The notes under the pieces were generated by a model that ran no database searches, was not told the DNA's origin, and saw only the letters and a list, made by a program, of their open reading frames with translations. From NCBI RefSeq assembly GCF_900100265.1, contig NZ_LT629696.1, forward strand, positions 1,302,001 through 1,366,000: a stretch of DNA of 64,000 nucleotides. The letters run 5' to 3'. The position numbers and the translations under genes are program-made. Shown here one piece after another: positions 15,635 through 24,910 of the stretch. This DNA comes from Leifsonia sp. 466MF (GTDB lineage Bacteria > Actinomycetota > Actinomycetes > Actinomycetales > Microbacteriaceae). Numbering within the stretch: the first letter of the stretch is position 1; each line of letters opens with the position of its first letter.

Positions 15635-18600
15635 ATGTTCCGAAAGATCCTCGTTGCCAACCGCGGTGAAATCGCCATCCGAGCCTTCCGGGCCGCGTAC
15701 GAGCTCGGCGCCGAAACGGTCGCCGTCTTCCCGTACGAAGATCGCAACTCGATGCACCGCTTGAAGGCTGACGAGGCCTACCAGATCGGCGAGCCGGGCC
15801 ACCCGGTCCGCGCCTACCTGGATGTGGACGAGATCATCCGCGTCGCGAAGGAGTCCGGCGCGGACGCCATCTACCCCGGCTACGGCTTCCTGTCCGAGAA
15901 CCCGGACCTGGCCGAGGCGGCTCGCGCCGCCGGCATCACCTTCATCGGCCCGTCCGCCTCCGTGCTCGAGATGGCCGGAAACAAGGTCACGGCGAAGGAG
16001 CACGCGATCGCCGCGGGCGTCCCCGTCCTCAAGTCCACCCCGCCGTCGCGCGACATCGACGAACTTCTCGCGGGCGCCGACGCGATCGGCTTCCCCATCT
16101 TCGCGAAGGCGGTCGCCGGTGGCGGTGGCCGCGGGATGCGCCGCGTCAGCAGCAAGGACGAGCTGCGTCCGGCGCTCGAGGAGGCCATGCGCGAGGCGGG
16201 CAGCGCCTTCGGCGACCCCACGATGTTCCTGGAGCAGGCCGTGCTCCGCCCGCGTCACATCGAAGTGCAGATCCTCGCCGACGGCACGGGCGAGACGATG
16301 CACCTGTTCGAGCGCGACTGCTCGGTGCAGCGCCGCCACCAGAAGGTCGTCGAGATCGCTCCGGCGCCGAACCTGTCGGAGGACATCCGTCAGTCGCTGT
16401 ACCGCGACGCCGTCGCGTTCGCCCGCTCCATCGGCTACGAGAACGCGGGAACGGTGGAGTTCCTGCTCGACACCGCGGGCGAGCGCGCCGGACAGCACGT
16501 GTTCATCGAGATGAACCCGCGCATCCAGGTGGAGCACACGGTCACCGAGGAGATCACCGACGTCGACCTCGTCCAGTCGCAGATCCGCATCGCGGCGGGC
16601 GAGACGCTGGCCGACCTGGGCCTCAGCCAGGACACGGTCCAGATCCGGGGCGCGGCGCTGCAGTGCCGCATCACCACGGAGGACCCGACGGCCGGCTTCC
16701 GCCCCGACACCGGCAAGATCACGACCTACCGCTCTCCGGGCGGTGCGGGCATCCGCCTCGACGGCGGCACGATCAACCCGGGCGCGCAGATCAGCCCGCA
16801 CTTCGACTCCATGCTGGCGAAGCTCATCTGCCGCGGACGCGACTTCCCGGCCGCCGTGCTGCGTGCTCGCCGCGCGCTGGCCGAGTTCCGCGTGCGCGGT
16901 GTCGCCACGAACATCCCGTTCCTGCAGGCGGTCATGGAGGACCCGGACTTCATCGCCGGCAACGTCTCCACCTCCTTCATCGAGGAGCGCCCGGAGTTGT
17001 TCAAGGGCCGTGCGTCGAAGGACCGCGGCACGAAGGTGCTCAACTGGCTCGCCGATGTCACGGTGAACCAGCCCAACGGCCCGCGCCCGCTCAGCGCCGA
17101 CCCGGCGGAGAAGCTGCCGAAGGTCGACCTGAGTGCGCCGGCCCCCGCGGGCTCGCGCCAGCGCCTGCTCGAGCTCGGCCCGGCCGGATTCGCGGAGGCC
17201 CTGCGTGCGCAGAAGGCGCTCGCGGTCACGGAGACCACCTTCCGCGACGCGCACCAGTCGCTGCTGGCCACGCGCGTCCGCACCCGCGACCTGGTCGCCG
17301 TCGCCCCCTATGTCGCCCGGATGACGCCGGAGCTCCTCTCGGTGGAGGCCTGGGGCGGCGCGACCTACGACGTCGCGCTCCGCTTCCTCGGCGAGGACCC
17401 GTGGGAGCGTCTCGCAACGCTCCGCGAGGCACTGCCGAACATCAACATCCAGATGCTGCTGCGCGGTCGCAACACCGTCGGGTACACGCCCTACCCGACG
17501 CAGGTGACCGACGCCTTCGTGCAGGAGGCCGCCGCGACCGGTGTGGACATCTTCCGCATCTTCGACGCCCTCAACGACGTGTCGCAGATGCGCCCGGCCA
17601 TCGAGTCCGTGCTCGCAACGGGCTCCGCGATCGCCGAGGTGGCGGTCTGCTACACCGGCGACCTGCTCGACCCGGCGGAAGACCTGTACACGCTGGACTA
17701 CTACCTCCGCCTCGCCGAGCAGATCGTCGAGTCGGGCGCCCACATCCTCGCCATCAAGGACATGGCCGGACTGCTGCGCCCGTCGGCCGCCGAGGAGCTC
17801 GTGGCCGCCTTCCGCGAGCGGTTCGACCTCCCGGTCCACGTGCACACCCACGACACCCCCGGCGGCCAGCTCGCCACGCTGCTCGCCGCCTCGCGCGCGG
17901 GTGCGGACGCGGTGGATGTGGCCAGCGCCCCCATGGCCGGAACCACCAGCCAGCCGAGCGCCTCCGCCCTGGTGGCCGCCCTCGCCCACACCGAGCGCGA
18001 CACCGGCATCTCCCTCACCGCGGTCGAGGACCTCGAGCCGTACTGGGAGGCCGTGCGCCAGGTCTACCGCCCGTTCGAGTCGGGTCTGCCCGGCCCCACC
18101 GGCCGCGTATACAAGCACGAGATCCCCGGCGGTCAGCTCTCCAACCTGCGTCAGCAGGCGAAGGCGCTGGGCCTCGCGGAGGACTTCGAGCTCGTCGAGG
18201 ACATGTACGCGGCGGCCAACCGCATCCTGGGCCGCATCCCGAAGGTGACGCCGTCCTCGAAGGTCGTCGGCGACCTGGCCCTGCACCTCGCAGCGGTCAA
18301 GGCGGACCCGGACGACTTCGCCGAGAACCCGCAGAACTACGACATCCCGGACTCGGTGGTCGGCTTCATGGCGGGCGAGCTGGGCGAACTGCCGGGTGGA
18401 TGGCCGGAGCCGTTCCGCACGAAGGTGCTCGCGGGCAAGACGGTCAAGGTCGGCGTCGAGGACCTCTCGGCCGACGACCGCAGCGCGCTCGAGGGGTCGA
18501 GCGAGGAGCGTCGCGCGACCCTCAACCGCCTGCTGTTCCCGGCTCCCACCCGCATCTACGAGCAGATGCGCGAGCTCTTCGGCGACCTCTCCGTCGTCGA

Positions 18601-19039
18601 CACGCTCGACTACCTGTACGGGCTCAAGCAGGGCTCGGAGCACGTCATCGAGTTCAGCCGCGGCGTGCGCCTGTACGTTGGTCTGGAGGCCATCGGCGAG
18701 GCGGACGAGAAGGGCATGCGCACGGTCATGACCACGCTCAACGGCCAGTTGCGGCCGGTGTTCGTGCGCGACCGCAGCATCGTCGTCGAGACGAAGGCGG
18801 CCGAGAAGGCCGATTCCGCGAACCCGGGCCAGGTGGCCGCGCCGTTCTCCGGCGTCGTCACCCTCCAGGTCGCGGTCGGCGACACGGTCGCCGCGGGCCA
18901 GGCGGTCGCCTCGATCGAGGCGATGAAGATGGAGGCCGCCATCACGGCTCCGATCGCCGGGACCATCGAGCGGCTCGCCATCCCGAAGACCCAGCAGGTC
19001 GACGCGGGCGACCTGCTCGTGGTGATCCAGCCCGCCTGA
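15635..19039 (+). CDS. pyc: Pyruvate carboxylase
   Basis: A 1134-residue single-chain enzyme that carboxylates pyruvate to oxaloacetate, refilling the TCA cycle. Domain order: biotin carboxylase (1-460, with FRKILVANRGEIA, GGGGRGMR and the EMNPRIQVEHTVTEE strand), carboxyltransferase TIM barrel (about 530-800, TTFRDAHQSLLATRVR, with ALKDMAGLL-type AIKDMAGLL), conserved carboxylase domain, and a C-terminal biotinyl domain with the biotin lysine in EAMKMEA (about residue 1099). All key motifs are intact and length is normal. GAAAGG lies 9 nt before ATG 15635. A GC-rich hairpin follows the stop. Confidence 0.97.
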   Translation: MFRKILVANRGEIAIRAFRAAYELGAETVAVFPYEDRNSMHRLKADEAYQIGEPGHPVRAYLDVDEIIRVAKESGADAIYPGYGFLSENPDLAEAARAAGITFIGPSASVLEMAGNKVTAKEHAIAAGVPVLKSTPPSRDIDELLAGADAIGFPIFAKAVAGGGGRGMRRVSSKDELRPALEEAMREAGSAFGDPTMFLEQAVLRPRHIEVQILADGTGETMHLFERDCSVQRRHQKVVEIAPAPNLSEDIRQSLYRDAVAFARSIGYENAGTVEFLLDTAGERAGQHVFIEMNPRIQVEHTVTEEITDVDLVQSQIRIAAGETLADLGLSQDTVQIRGAALQCRITTEDPTAGFRPDTGKITTYRSPGGAGIRLDGGTINPGAQISPHFDSMLAKLICRGRDFPAAVLRARRALAEFRVRGVATNIPFLQAVMEDPDFIAGNVSTSFIEERPELFKGRASKDRGTKVLNWLADVTVNQPNGPRPLSADPAEKLPKVDLSAPAPAGSRQRLLELGPAGFAEALRAQKALAVTETTFRDAHQSLLATRVRTRDLVAVAPYVARMTPELLSVEAWGGATYDVALRFLGEDPWERLATLREALPNINIQMLLRGRNTVGYTPYPTQVTDAFVQEAAATGVDIFRIFDALNDVSQMRPAIESVLATGSAIAEVAVCYTGDLLDPAEDLYTLDYYLRLAEQIVESGAHILAIKDMAGLLRPSAAEELVAAFRERFDLPVHVHTHDTPGGQLATLLAASRAGADAVDVASAPMAGTTSQPSASALVAALAHTERDTGISLTAVEDLEPYWEAVRQVYRPFESGLPGPTGRVYKHEIPGGQLSNLRQQAKALGLAEDFELVEDMYAAANRILGRIPKVTPSSKVVGDLALHLAAVKADPDDFAENPQNYDIPDSVVGFMAGELGELPGGWPEPFRTKVLAGKTVKVGVEDLSADDRSALEGSSEERRATLNRLLFPAPTRIYEQMRELFGDLSVVDTLDYLYGLKQGSEHVIEFSRGVRLYVGLEAIGEADEKGMRTVMTTLNGQLRPVFVRDRSIVVETKAAEKADSANPGQVAAPFSGVVTLQVAVGDTVAAGQAVASIEAMKMEAAITAPIAGTIERLAIPKTQQVDAGDLLVVIQPA

Positions 19040-19052
19040 GCGGGCGCTGATC

Positions 19053-19075
19053 GGCCGCCCCGGCCCGGGGCGGCC
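19053..19075 (+). terminator. Strong GC hairpin after pyc
   Basis: A perfect 10-bp stem (GGCCGCCCCG with CGGGGCGGCC, 19053-19062 and 19066-19075) sits 14 bp after the pyc stop. There is no U-tract. The right arm runs straight into the -10 box of the next gene. Confidence 0.55.
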
Positions 19076-19080
19076 TACAA
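19075..19080 (+). promoter_or_regulatory. -10 box of the MinD-like gene
   Basis: TACAAT directly abuts the pyc hairpin. Transcription would begin near 19087, downstream of an in-frame ATG at 19080, which argues that the coding start is the GTG at 19128 with its AAGGAGG site at 19111-19117. No clear -35 element is visible. Confidence 0.5.
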
Positions 19081-19127
19081 TGACGAGTCGGCGGGACACT
19101 CCCGCGGCAGAAGGAGGACGAGACGAC

Positions 19128-20486
19128 GTGGCTGACAGGTCCGACGCCGACGCGCCCGAGGAGCGCGCCCCGCGCGACCTCGTGCCCGCGGATGACGAGC
19201 TGACGCCCGCGCGCTCGTTCGAGCCGACGTCGTCGCGCGAGCCGACGCTGGATGTCGAATCGACGCTGAGCATCGCCGTCGACCTCCCGCCGACGCCGCC
19301 GCGCGAGATCCCGGAGGACGAGGCCGCCGTCGCGATCGACGAGGTCCCGGTCGACCCGGGATTCGTCGCCTCGCCCGCCGAGCCGACCACCATGTCGGTC
19401 GCCATCGTCGCCTCGCGTCTCGCGTCGACGCCCGAGCCTCCGGAGGGTGCATCGGCTCCCGCCGCCGACGTGCCCCCGCTGTCCGCGTCCGATGCGTTCG
19501 CCGGCTCCCGCCGCGATCGGCTCCGCGGCGAGCAGTCGGGGCAGCCCGAGCCCGCCGCGATGCTGACCGCGGACCGCCTCCTCGAGGTCAACCGCAAGAC
19601 GCGTCCCGGCCCGGAGGGACCGTGGCAGCGCTTCGTCTACAACGTCACCTTCCGCACCGTGAACCTGGGCGACTCGGCCAAGGTGCGGGCGCGCAAAGAG
19701 CTCGACCACCGCATCCAGAAGCACTTCGAGGGCGGCGCACGTTTCGTACCCGTGCTGACCCGTAAGGGCGGCGTGGGCAAGACCACGGTCACCACGCTGC
19801 TCGGGATGGCGCTGGCGTCGGCCCGCGAGGACCGCATCATCGCCATCGACGCGAACCCGGACCGCGGGACGCTGTCGGAGCGGGTTCCGCGCCAGACGCG
19901 TTCCACCGTGCGGGACGTAGTGCACAAGGCCGCGAGCATCGGCGGCTTCACCGACTTCTCGGCACTGGTCTCGCGCGACGAGACGCGGCTCGACATCCTC
20001 GCGTCCGACACCGACCCCATGCTCTCGGAGGCGTTCGACGAGAACGACTACAACGTCGTCGCCGACCTCTCCGCACGGTTCTACTCGATCGTGCTCACCG
20101 ACTGCGGAACCGGCATCGTCCACTCGGTCATGCGCGCGACTCTGCAGCGGGCGGATTCGCTCGTCATCGTGTCCGGCGGCAGTGTGGATGAGGCGCGCCT
20201 GGCCTCCGAGACGCTCACCTGGCTGGAGGCGAACGGCTACGGCGAACTCGTCCGCAACGCCGTCGTCGCGCTGAACACCGCCACGCACGCCACGAACCTG
20301 GTGAAGCTGGAGGAGATCGAGGCGCACTTCCGCTCGCGCGTCCGCGAGATCGTCCGTGTCCCGTACGACCCGCAGCTGGCCGCCGGCTCGGTGGTGTCGT
20401 GGAAGGACCTCAAGCCGCTGACCCGCCTCTCGGCCCGCACGCTGGCCGCTCTCGTCGTCGAGGGCCTGCCCGCGGAGCGCGACTGA
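19128..20486 (+). CDS. MinD/ParA-like ATPase with long acidic N-terminal extension
   Basis: A 452-residue protein. Residues 1-140 are Asp/Glu/Pro/Ser-rich and look disordered. The ATPase domain begins around residue 205 with [20 protein letters not shown] (deviant Walker A), followed by [16 protein letters not shown] and the Walker B region [10 protein letters not shown]. This arrangement is that of the actinobacterial MinD-like ATPases such as those near type VII secretion genes, but no secretion gene is present here. The role may be protein positioning or septum placement; that is inference. Peptide deformylase follows after 38 bp. Confidence 0.78.
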   Translation: MADRSDADAPEERAPRDLVPADDELTPARSFEPTSSREPTLDVESTLSIAVDLPPTPPREIPEDEAAVAIDEVPVDPGFVASPAEPTTMSVAIVASRLASTPEPPEGASAPAADVPPLSASDAFAGSRRDRLRGEQSGQPEPAAMLTADRLLEVNRKTRPGPEGPWQRFVYNVTFRTVNLGDSAKVRARKELDHRIQKHFEGGARFVPVLTRKGGVGKTTVTTLLGMALASAREDRIIAIDANPDRGTLSERVPRQTRSTVRDVVHKAASIGGFTDFSALVSRDETRLDILASDTDPMLSEAFDENDYNVVADLSARFYSIVLTDCGTGIVHSVMRATLQRADSLVIVSGGSVDEARLASETLTWLEANGYGELVRNAVVALNTATHATNLVKLEEIEAHFRSRVREIVRVPYDPQLAAGSVVSWKDLKPLTRLSARTLAALVVEGLPAERD

Positions 20487-20524
20487 GCATCCCGACCGTC
20501 CGCCCGATCCACCGAGGAGCACCT

Positions 20525-21016
20525 GTGACCGAGCGTCAGATCCGCCTGTTCGGCGACCCCGTCCTGAAGACCCCGTCCGATCCGATCGGCGAGATCGACG
20601 ACGGCGTGCGGGGGCTGGTCGAGGACCTGGTGGACAGCGTGCTCCCGCCGGGCCGCGCCGGCGTCGCAGCTCCGCAGATCGGCGTCAACGAGCGCGCGTT
20701 CAGCTACAACGTCGACGGGAAGGTCGGGTACGTCATCAATCCCGTGCTCGTCGAGGTGTCGGGGGAGCCGGAGCTGATGGACGAGGGCTGCCTCTCGGTG
20801 CCCGGTCTCTGGTTCAAGACGCTGCGCTACCCGTTCGCCCGGGTGACGGGCATCGACCTCGACGGCAACGAGATCGAGGTCTCCGGCACCGGTGTGCTCG
20901 CGCAGGCCCTGCAGCACGAGACCGACCACCTCGACGGCAAGCTCTACCTCGACCGGCTGGACAAGGAGAGCCGCCGCGAGGCGATGAAGCAGGTCCGCGA
21001 GTCGGACTGGTTCTGA
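20525..21016 (+). CDS. def: Peptide deformylase
   Basis: A 163-residue metalloenzyme that removes the formyl group from nascent proteins. All three family motifs are present: GVAAPQIGV (motif 1), EGCLSVPG (motif 2, metal Cys) and QHETDHLDG (motif 3, the HExxH metal ligands and catalytic Glu). GTG 20525 follows a GAGGAGC ribosome site at 6 nt and gives standard length; the longer upstream frame overlaps the previous gene. Confidence 0.96.
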   Translation: MTERQIRLFGDPVLKTPSDPIGEIDDGVRGLVEDLVDSVLPPGRAGVAAPQIGVNERAFSYNVDGKVGYVINPVLVEVSGEPELMDEGCLSVPGLWFKTLRYPFARVTGIDLDGNEIEVSGTGVLAQALQHETDHLDGKLYLDRLDKESRREAMKQVRESDWF

Positions 21017-21051
21017 CGCCTCGCCGCCCGCGGCACTCGTAGACTGGCCGC

Positions 21052-21897
21052 ATGCGAATCGCGGTCACCGGAGGATCGGGCAAGCTCGGACGCACTGTCG
21101 TGCGCGAGCTGCGGAAGTCGGGAGACGTCGTCGTCTCCCTCGACGCGGCGGGGGAGCGTGGTCCTGGTTTCGTCCGCGTCGACCTCACCGACTACGGGCA
21201 GACGGTGGATGCGATCTTCGGCGTCAACGACAAGCACGACGGCTTCGACGCGATCGTGCACCTGGCGGCCATCCCGGCGCCGGGCATCCTGAGCGACGTC
21301 GCTACGTTCCACAACAACATCCGGGTCACGTACAACGTGTTCCAGGCCGCGCGCCGCGCAGGCATCCGGAATGTCGTGTACGCGTCGAGCGAGACCGTGC
21401 TGGGCCTGCCGTTCGACGTGCCGCCGCCGTACATCCCCGTCGACGAGGACTACCCGGCCCGGCCGGAGAGCACCTACTCGCTGGTGAAGCACCTTGAGGA
21501 GCAGATGGCGATCGAGCTGGTGCGCTGGGATCCTGCGCTGAAGATCGTGGCGCTGCGCTTCTCGAACGTGATGGACCCGGAGGACTACGCGGCGTTCCCG
21601 GCGTTCGACGACGACCCGTGGGCGCGCAAGTGGAACCTGTGGGGCTACATCGACGCGCGGGACGGCGCCCAGGCCATCCGCCGCGCGCTGGAGTGGGACA
21701 CGACCGGTTTCGACCGCTTCATCATCGCCGCCGCTGACACCGTGATGAGCCGCCCCAACGACGAGCTCGTCGCCGAGGTGTTCCCCGGTGTGCCGCTGAA
21801 GCGCGAGCTCGGCGTCAACGACACCCTCCTGTCGATCGACAAGGCCCGCCGCGTCCTCGGCTACGCCCCCACCCACTCCTGGCGCGACGAGGTCTGA
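21052..21897 (+). CDS. NAD-dependent epimerase/dehydratase family protein
   Basis: A 281-residue extended SDR: the Rossmann motif is TGGSGKLG (residues 6-13), and the catalytic pair is YSLVK (about residue 143) with an upstream YASSE serine. Similarity in style to uronate dehydrogenases and UDP-sugar epimerases is clear, but the substrate is not assignable. TAGACT lies 6 nt before ATG 21052, indicating a leaderless transcript. It is followed by palindrome C1. Confidence 0.85.
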   Translation: MRIAVTGGSGKLGRTVVRELRKSGDVVVSLDAAGERGPGFVRVDLTDYGQTVDAIFGVNDKHDGFDAIVHLAAIPAPGILSDVATFHNNIRVTYNVFQAARRAGIRNVVYASSETVLGLPFDVPPPYIPVDEDYPARPESTYSLVKHLEEQMAIELVRWDPALKIVALRFSNVMDPEDYAAFPAFDDDPWARKWNLWGYIDARDGAQAIRRALEWDTTGFDRFIIAAADTVMSRPNDELVAEVFPGVPLKRELGVNDTLLSIDKARRVLGYAPTHSWRDEV

Positions 21898-21921
21898 CCC
21901 GCCGTCGCATCCGCCCTTCCT

Positions 21922-21980
21922 GAGATTTGCGCCAAATCTCGGTTATGGGGGCGTCAAAACCGCGATTTGGCGCAAATCTC
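21922..21980. repeat. Long palindrome C1, left flank of the DUF559 gene
   Basis: The 23-nt arms (21922-21944 and 21958-21980) match at 22 of 23 positions around a 13-nt loop. Each arm also contains its own small dyad (GATTT...AAATC around GCGCC). The sequence is very similar, in the same orientation, to palindrome C2 at 22943-23001. It lies 24 bp after the epimerase stop. Confidence 0.9.
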
Positions 21981-22070
21981 GATCCGCGGCGCGGCTGTGG
22001 AGAACGCGCGCTGTCCACAGATCGGCGGGCTGCAGGGTCCTGCGGCGGGCGTGTTCGCCATGATGACGGG

Positions 22071-23003
22071 ATGCGAACCCCACCACCCCTCCCACGACCG
22101 CTCGTCGGTGTCCCTTTCACTCTGTCGCAGGCACAGCGGCACGGCGTCGACGCGTTGCGCTTGCGCGCCGGCGACATCCACCATCCGTTTCACGGCGTGA
22201 ATCTGTCGTATGGTCCAGGTGAGCTGCAGGAGCTGTGTCGGGCGTACCTGCGCGTCATGCCGATGCATGCGTTCTTCAGTCACACCACGGCCGCTGAACT
22301 CCTCGGCATCCCGTTGCCGGCTGATGCGCCTCGTCGCCCCTTGCACGTGTCGGTGCTCTCTCCACGCACAGCCCCGCACGGTCGAGGGGTGACCGGGCAC
22401 AGTCTGCGAGAGATCGAAGGGATGGACGTTAGCGGCCTTCCGGTGTCCATGCCCGCTCATGTTTGGTGCCAGCTCTCCGGGATGCTCGGGCCGAGCGATC
22501 TCGTCGCTGCCGGCGACCATCTCGTCGGCGCGCGAAACCGCCCTCCGATCGTCACGATCGATCAGTTGGCGGAGACATCCGCCCGCGTTCGCCGGACGAA
22601 AGGAGGCAAGGCGCGCGCCTGGGCTCTGTCCCGCATCCGGTTCGGAACCGACTCCCGCCCGGAGAGCTTGCTGCGCCTGTTCCTGGAGGAGCTCGGCATC
22701 ACGGGCCTCAGGGTGAACGAGCCCGTCCTGGTTGCCGACGGCCGGGTCCTGCACCCGGACCTTGCACTTCCCGACCAGCGCATCGCGTTCGAGTACGACG
22801 GAGACGGACACCGGGTCGAGAGGCGCCAGTGGTTCCTCGACATCAAACGTCACGACCTTCTCGTGGCGGCAGGCTGGCGGGTGCTCAGGGTCACCGCCGA
22901 CGACCTCTTCGCCGACCGCGCCGCATTCGTCCAACGCCTCCAACGATTTGCGCCAAATCTCGGTATTGCGACGCCGAAAACCGAGATTTGGCGCAAATCG
23001 TGA
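22071..23003 (+). CDS. DUF559/Vsr-fold endonuclease-domain protein with N-terminal AbiEi-like region
   Basis: A 310-residue protein. The first 190 residues resemble the N-terminal region of AbiEi-type antitoxin-like proteins common in Actinobacteria (HHPFHGVNL, FSHTTAAELLGIPLP). Residues about 210-295 match the DUF559 restriction-endonuclease-like fold: PESLLRLFLEE, then the PD-(D/E)xK-type HPDLALPDQRIAFEYDGDGHR and the DIKRHDLLVAAGWRVLRVT strand-helix. The acidic and lysine positions are present, so it may be an active nuclease. The last 21 or so residues are read through palindrome C2, and the TGA stop is at its end. CATGAT before ATG 22071 may be a weak -10. Biological role unknown. Confidence 0.8.
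   Translation: MRTPPPLPRPLVGVPFTLSQAQRHGVDALRLRAGDIHHPFHGVNLSYGPGELQELCRAYLRVMPMHAFFSHTTAAELLGIPLPADAPRRPLHVSVLSPRTAPHGRGVTGHSLREIEGMDVSGLPVSMPAHVWCQLSGMLGPSDLVAAGDHLVGARNRPPIVTIDQLAETSARVRRTKGGKARAWALSRIRFGTDSRPESLLRLFLEELGITGLRVNEPVLVADGRVLHPDLALPDQRIAFEYDGDGHRVERRQWFLDIKRHDLLVAAGWRVLRVTADDLFADRAAFVQRLQRFAPNLGIATPKTEIWRKS
22943..23001. repeat. Long palindrome C2, right flank of the DUF559 gene
   Basis: A perfect 22-nt inverted repeat (22943-22964 and 22980-23001) with a 15-nt loop. It shares the core ATTTGCGCCAAATCTCGGT of palindrome C1 and the AAAACCG flank on the same side, so C1 and C2 are direct copies of one element bracketing the nuclease gene. It also lies between two converging genes and could terminate both. 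Confidence 0.92.
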
Positions 23004-23017
23004 ACGAGACGGTCGGG

Positions 23018-24847
23018 TCAGTGGGCGAGGGAGAAGCCCTCGGTGCGGGGGTTGTCGCTGTAGATGCCGTCGATCACGTCCGCGAAGTCGGCGAGGATGA
23101 CGTTGCGCTTGATACTCATCTTGGGCGTCAGGTGGCCGCTCGCCTCGCTCAGCTCCGTCGCGAGCACCACGAACTTGCGGACGCTCTCGGCGCGCGAGAC
23201 GCCGGCGTTGGCGTGGTCGATGGCGCGCTGGATCTCGGCGTGGACGGCCGGATTGACCGACGCCTCGGCGAGGGTCATGTCCTTGTCCTCGCCGTTGTTG
23301 GCGAGCCACGTGGGCAGCATCTCGGTGTCGAGGGTGATGAGGGCGGAGATGAACGGCTTCTGGTCGCCCACCACGATCACCTGGCTCACGAGCGGGTTCG
23401 AGCGGATGGGGTCCTCGAGCGCGGCGGGGGAGACGTTCTTGCCACCGGCCGTGACGATGATCTCCTTCTTGCGCCCCGTGATCGTGAGGAAGCCGTCCTC
23501 GTCGAACGAACCGAGGTCGCCGGTCTTGAACCAGCCGTCGTCGAACGCCGCGGCCGTCGCCTCCGGGTTCTTCCAGTACTCCTTGAAGACGTTGATGCCG
23601 CGCACCTCGATCTCGCCGTCGTCGGCGAGACGCAGGTCGACGCCCGGGAGCGCCGGTCCGACCGTGCCGATCCGGAACGTGTCCGGCCGGTTCACGGTCG
23701 CGGGCGCCGTGGTCTCGGTGAGCCCGTATCCCTCCAGGACCTTGATGCCGAGGCTGTGGTAGAAGTGGCCGAGGTGCGAGCCGAGCGGTGCGGAGCCCGA
23801 AACCGCGAACTTCACGCGGCCGCCCATCGCGGCACGGAGCTTCGAATACACGAGCCGGTCGTAAAGGGCGAACTTGAGCTTCAGTCCGAACGGCACCGAG
23901 CCCGCCTCGACGGCCTTCGAGTGCTCGACCGCGACCTCCGCGGCGGCACGGAAGATCTTGCCGCGGCCACCGGACTCCGCCTTCTGCTCGGCCGAGTTGT
24001 AGACCTTCTCGAAAACGCGCGGCACCGCCAGCAGGAACGTCGGCTTGAAGCTCGCCAGCGCAGGCAGCAGCTGCTTGGTGTCGGCCTGGTGGCCGACCTT
24101 CACGCCGCCGGTGACGCAGAGCACGGCGATGAAGCGGGCGAAGACGTGCGCGGTGGTGATGAAGAGCAGAGTGGATGCGCCACCCGGCTGCTGCACGACC
24201 TGCTTGAGCGCCTCGGCCGAGTTGCGCGAGAGCTCGACGAAGTTCGAGTGCGTGAGGACGCATCCCTTCGGCCGTCCGGTCGAACCGGAGGTGTAGATCA
24301 GCGTGCCGATGTCGGAGCCCTTGGCGATGCGGCGGCGACGCTCGATCTCCTCGTCGGGCACGTCGACGCCCGCGGCGGCGAGCTTGTCGAGGTCGCCGAG
24401 GTGCAGCTGCCAGACGGTGCGGATGTCGGGGAGCTCGGGGTGCACCTCGTCGAAGCGCGCGTGCATCTCGGCGTTCTCCAGGAACACCGCCATCGCGCCG
24501 GAGTCGGACATGTTCCACTGGATCTGGGTGGGGGAGGACGTCTCGTAGATCGGAACGAGCACCGCGCCGGCGAACCACACGGCGAAGTCGATGAGAGTCC
24601 ACTCGTATCGGGTCTTCGACATCAGCCCGATCTTGTCGCCGGGCTCGATGCCGGCGGCGACCAGGCCCTTGGCGAGTGCGATCACCTGGCGGTGGAACTC
24701 CGCCGCCGAGACGTCGCGCCAGCCGTCGCCATCCGGGAGGCTGAACAGCGGCTGGTCCGGCGTCTGCGCAACGCGGTCGACGAGCAGGTCGGTGGCGTTG
24801 GCGTCCGGGTCAGCAGGGACGATCGCGGGGGTAAGGATCTGTTTCAC
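23018..24847 (-). CDS. fadD: Long-chain fatty acyl-CoA ligase (FadD15-like)
   Basis: A 609-residue AMP-binding enzyme that activates fatty acids with ATP and CoA. The P-loop is LIYTSGSTGRPKGC (about residue 192), with the GYGLTETTAP motif (about 375), the FKTGDLGSFDEDGFLTITGR hinge region (about 440) and a C-terminal KxK-like end. Length and motifs match the FadD15 subgroup of actinobacterial long-chain ligases. The GTG start at 24847 has GGGAG upstream. It ends 14 bp from the DUF559 gene end and is divergent from the ROK kinase. Confidence 0.92.
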   Translation of the reverse strand: MKQILTPAIVPADPDANATDLLVDRVAQTPDQPLFSLPDGDGWRDVSAAEFHRQVIALAKGLVAAGIEPGDKIGLMSKTRYEWTLIDFAVWFAGAVLVPIYETSSPTQIQWNMSDSGAMAVFLENAEMHARFDEVHPELPDIRTVWQLHLGDLDKLAAAGVDVPDEEIERRRRIAKGSDIGTLIYTSGSTGRPKGCVLTHSNFVELSRNSAEALKQVVQQPGGASTLLFITTAHVFARFIAVLCVTGGVKVGHQADTKQLLPALASFKPTFLLAVPRVFEKVYNSAEQKAESGGRGKIFRAAAEVAVEHSKAVEAGSVPFGLKLKFALYDRLVYSKLRAAMGGRVKFAVSGSAPLGSHLGHFYHSLGIKVLEGYGLTETTAPATVNRPDTFRIGTVGPALPGVDLRLADDGEIEVRGINVFKEYWKNPEATAAAFDDGWFKTGDLGSFDEDGFLTITGRKKEIIVTAGGKNVSPAALEDPIRSNPLVSQVIVVGDQKPFISALITLDTEMLPTWLANNGEDKDMTLAEASVNPAVHAEIQRAIDHANAGVSRAESVRKFVVLATELSEASGHLTPKMSIKRNVILADFADVIDGIYSDNPRTEGFSLAH

Positions 24848-24910
24848 GGTAGCTCCCTCGATACCGGTGGGCGGGCGTGCGGCCGAATGGCTCGGGGCGA
24901 TTCGGTTGAT

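Noticed and set aside
15590..19597. Very long open frame opposite pyruvate carboxylase (over 1300 codons, minus strand)
   Set aside because: It is an antisense shadow caused by high GC and third-position bias. Its peptide is an Arg/Asp/Val-rich repeat-like string with no domain, while the plus strand holds an intact pyc.
21922..23001. CRISPR-like pair of repeats
   Set aside because: Only two copies about 1 kb apart with a whole gene between them; no regular spacers and no cas genes.
21898..23017. Classical insertion sequence around the DUF559 gene
   Set aside because: No transposase motif (DDE, HUH or serine recombinase) and no target-site duplication was found next to C1 or C2; kept instead as a palindrome-nuclease cassette of unknown kind.
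21954..24602. Long minus-strand frame spanning the palindromes and fadD
   Set aside because: The frame crosses the DUF559 gene and both palindromes, is offset from the true fadD frame and gives an Arg-rich peptide without motifs.
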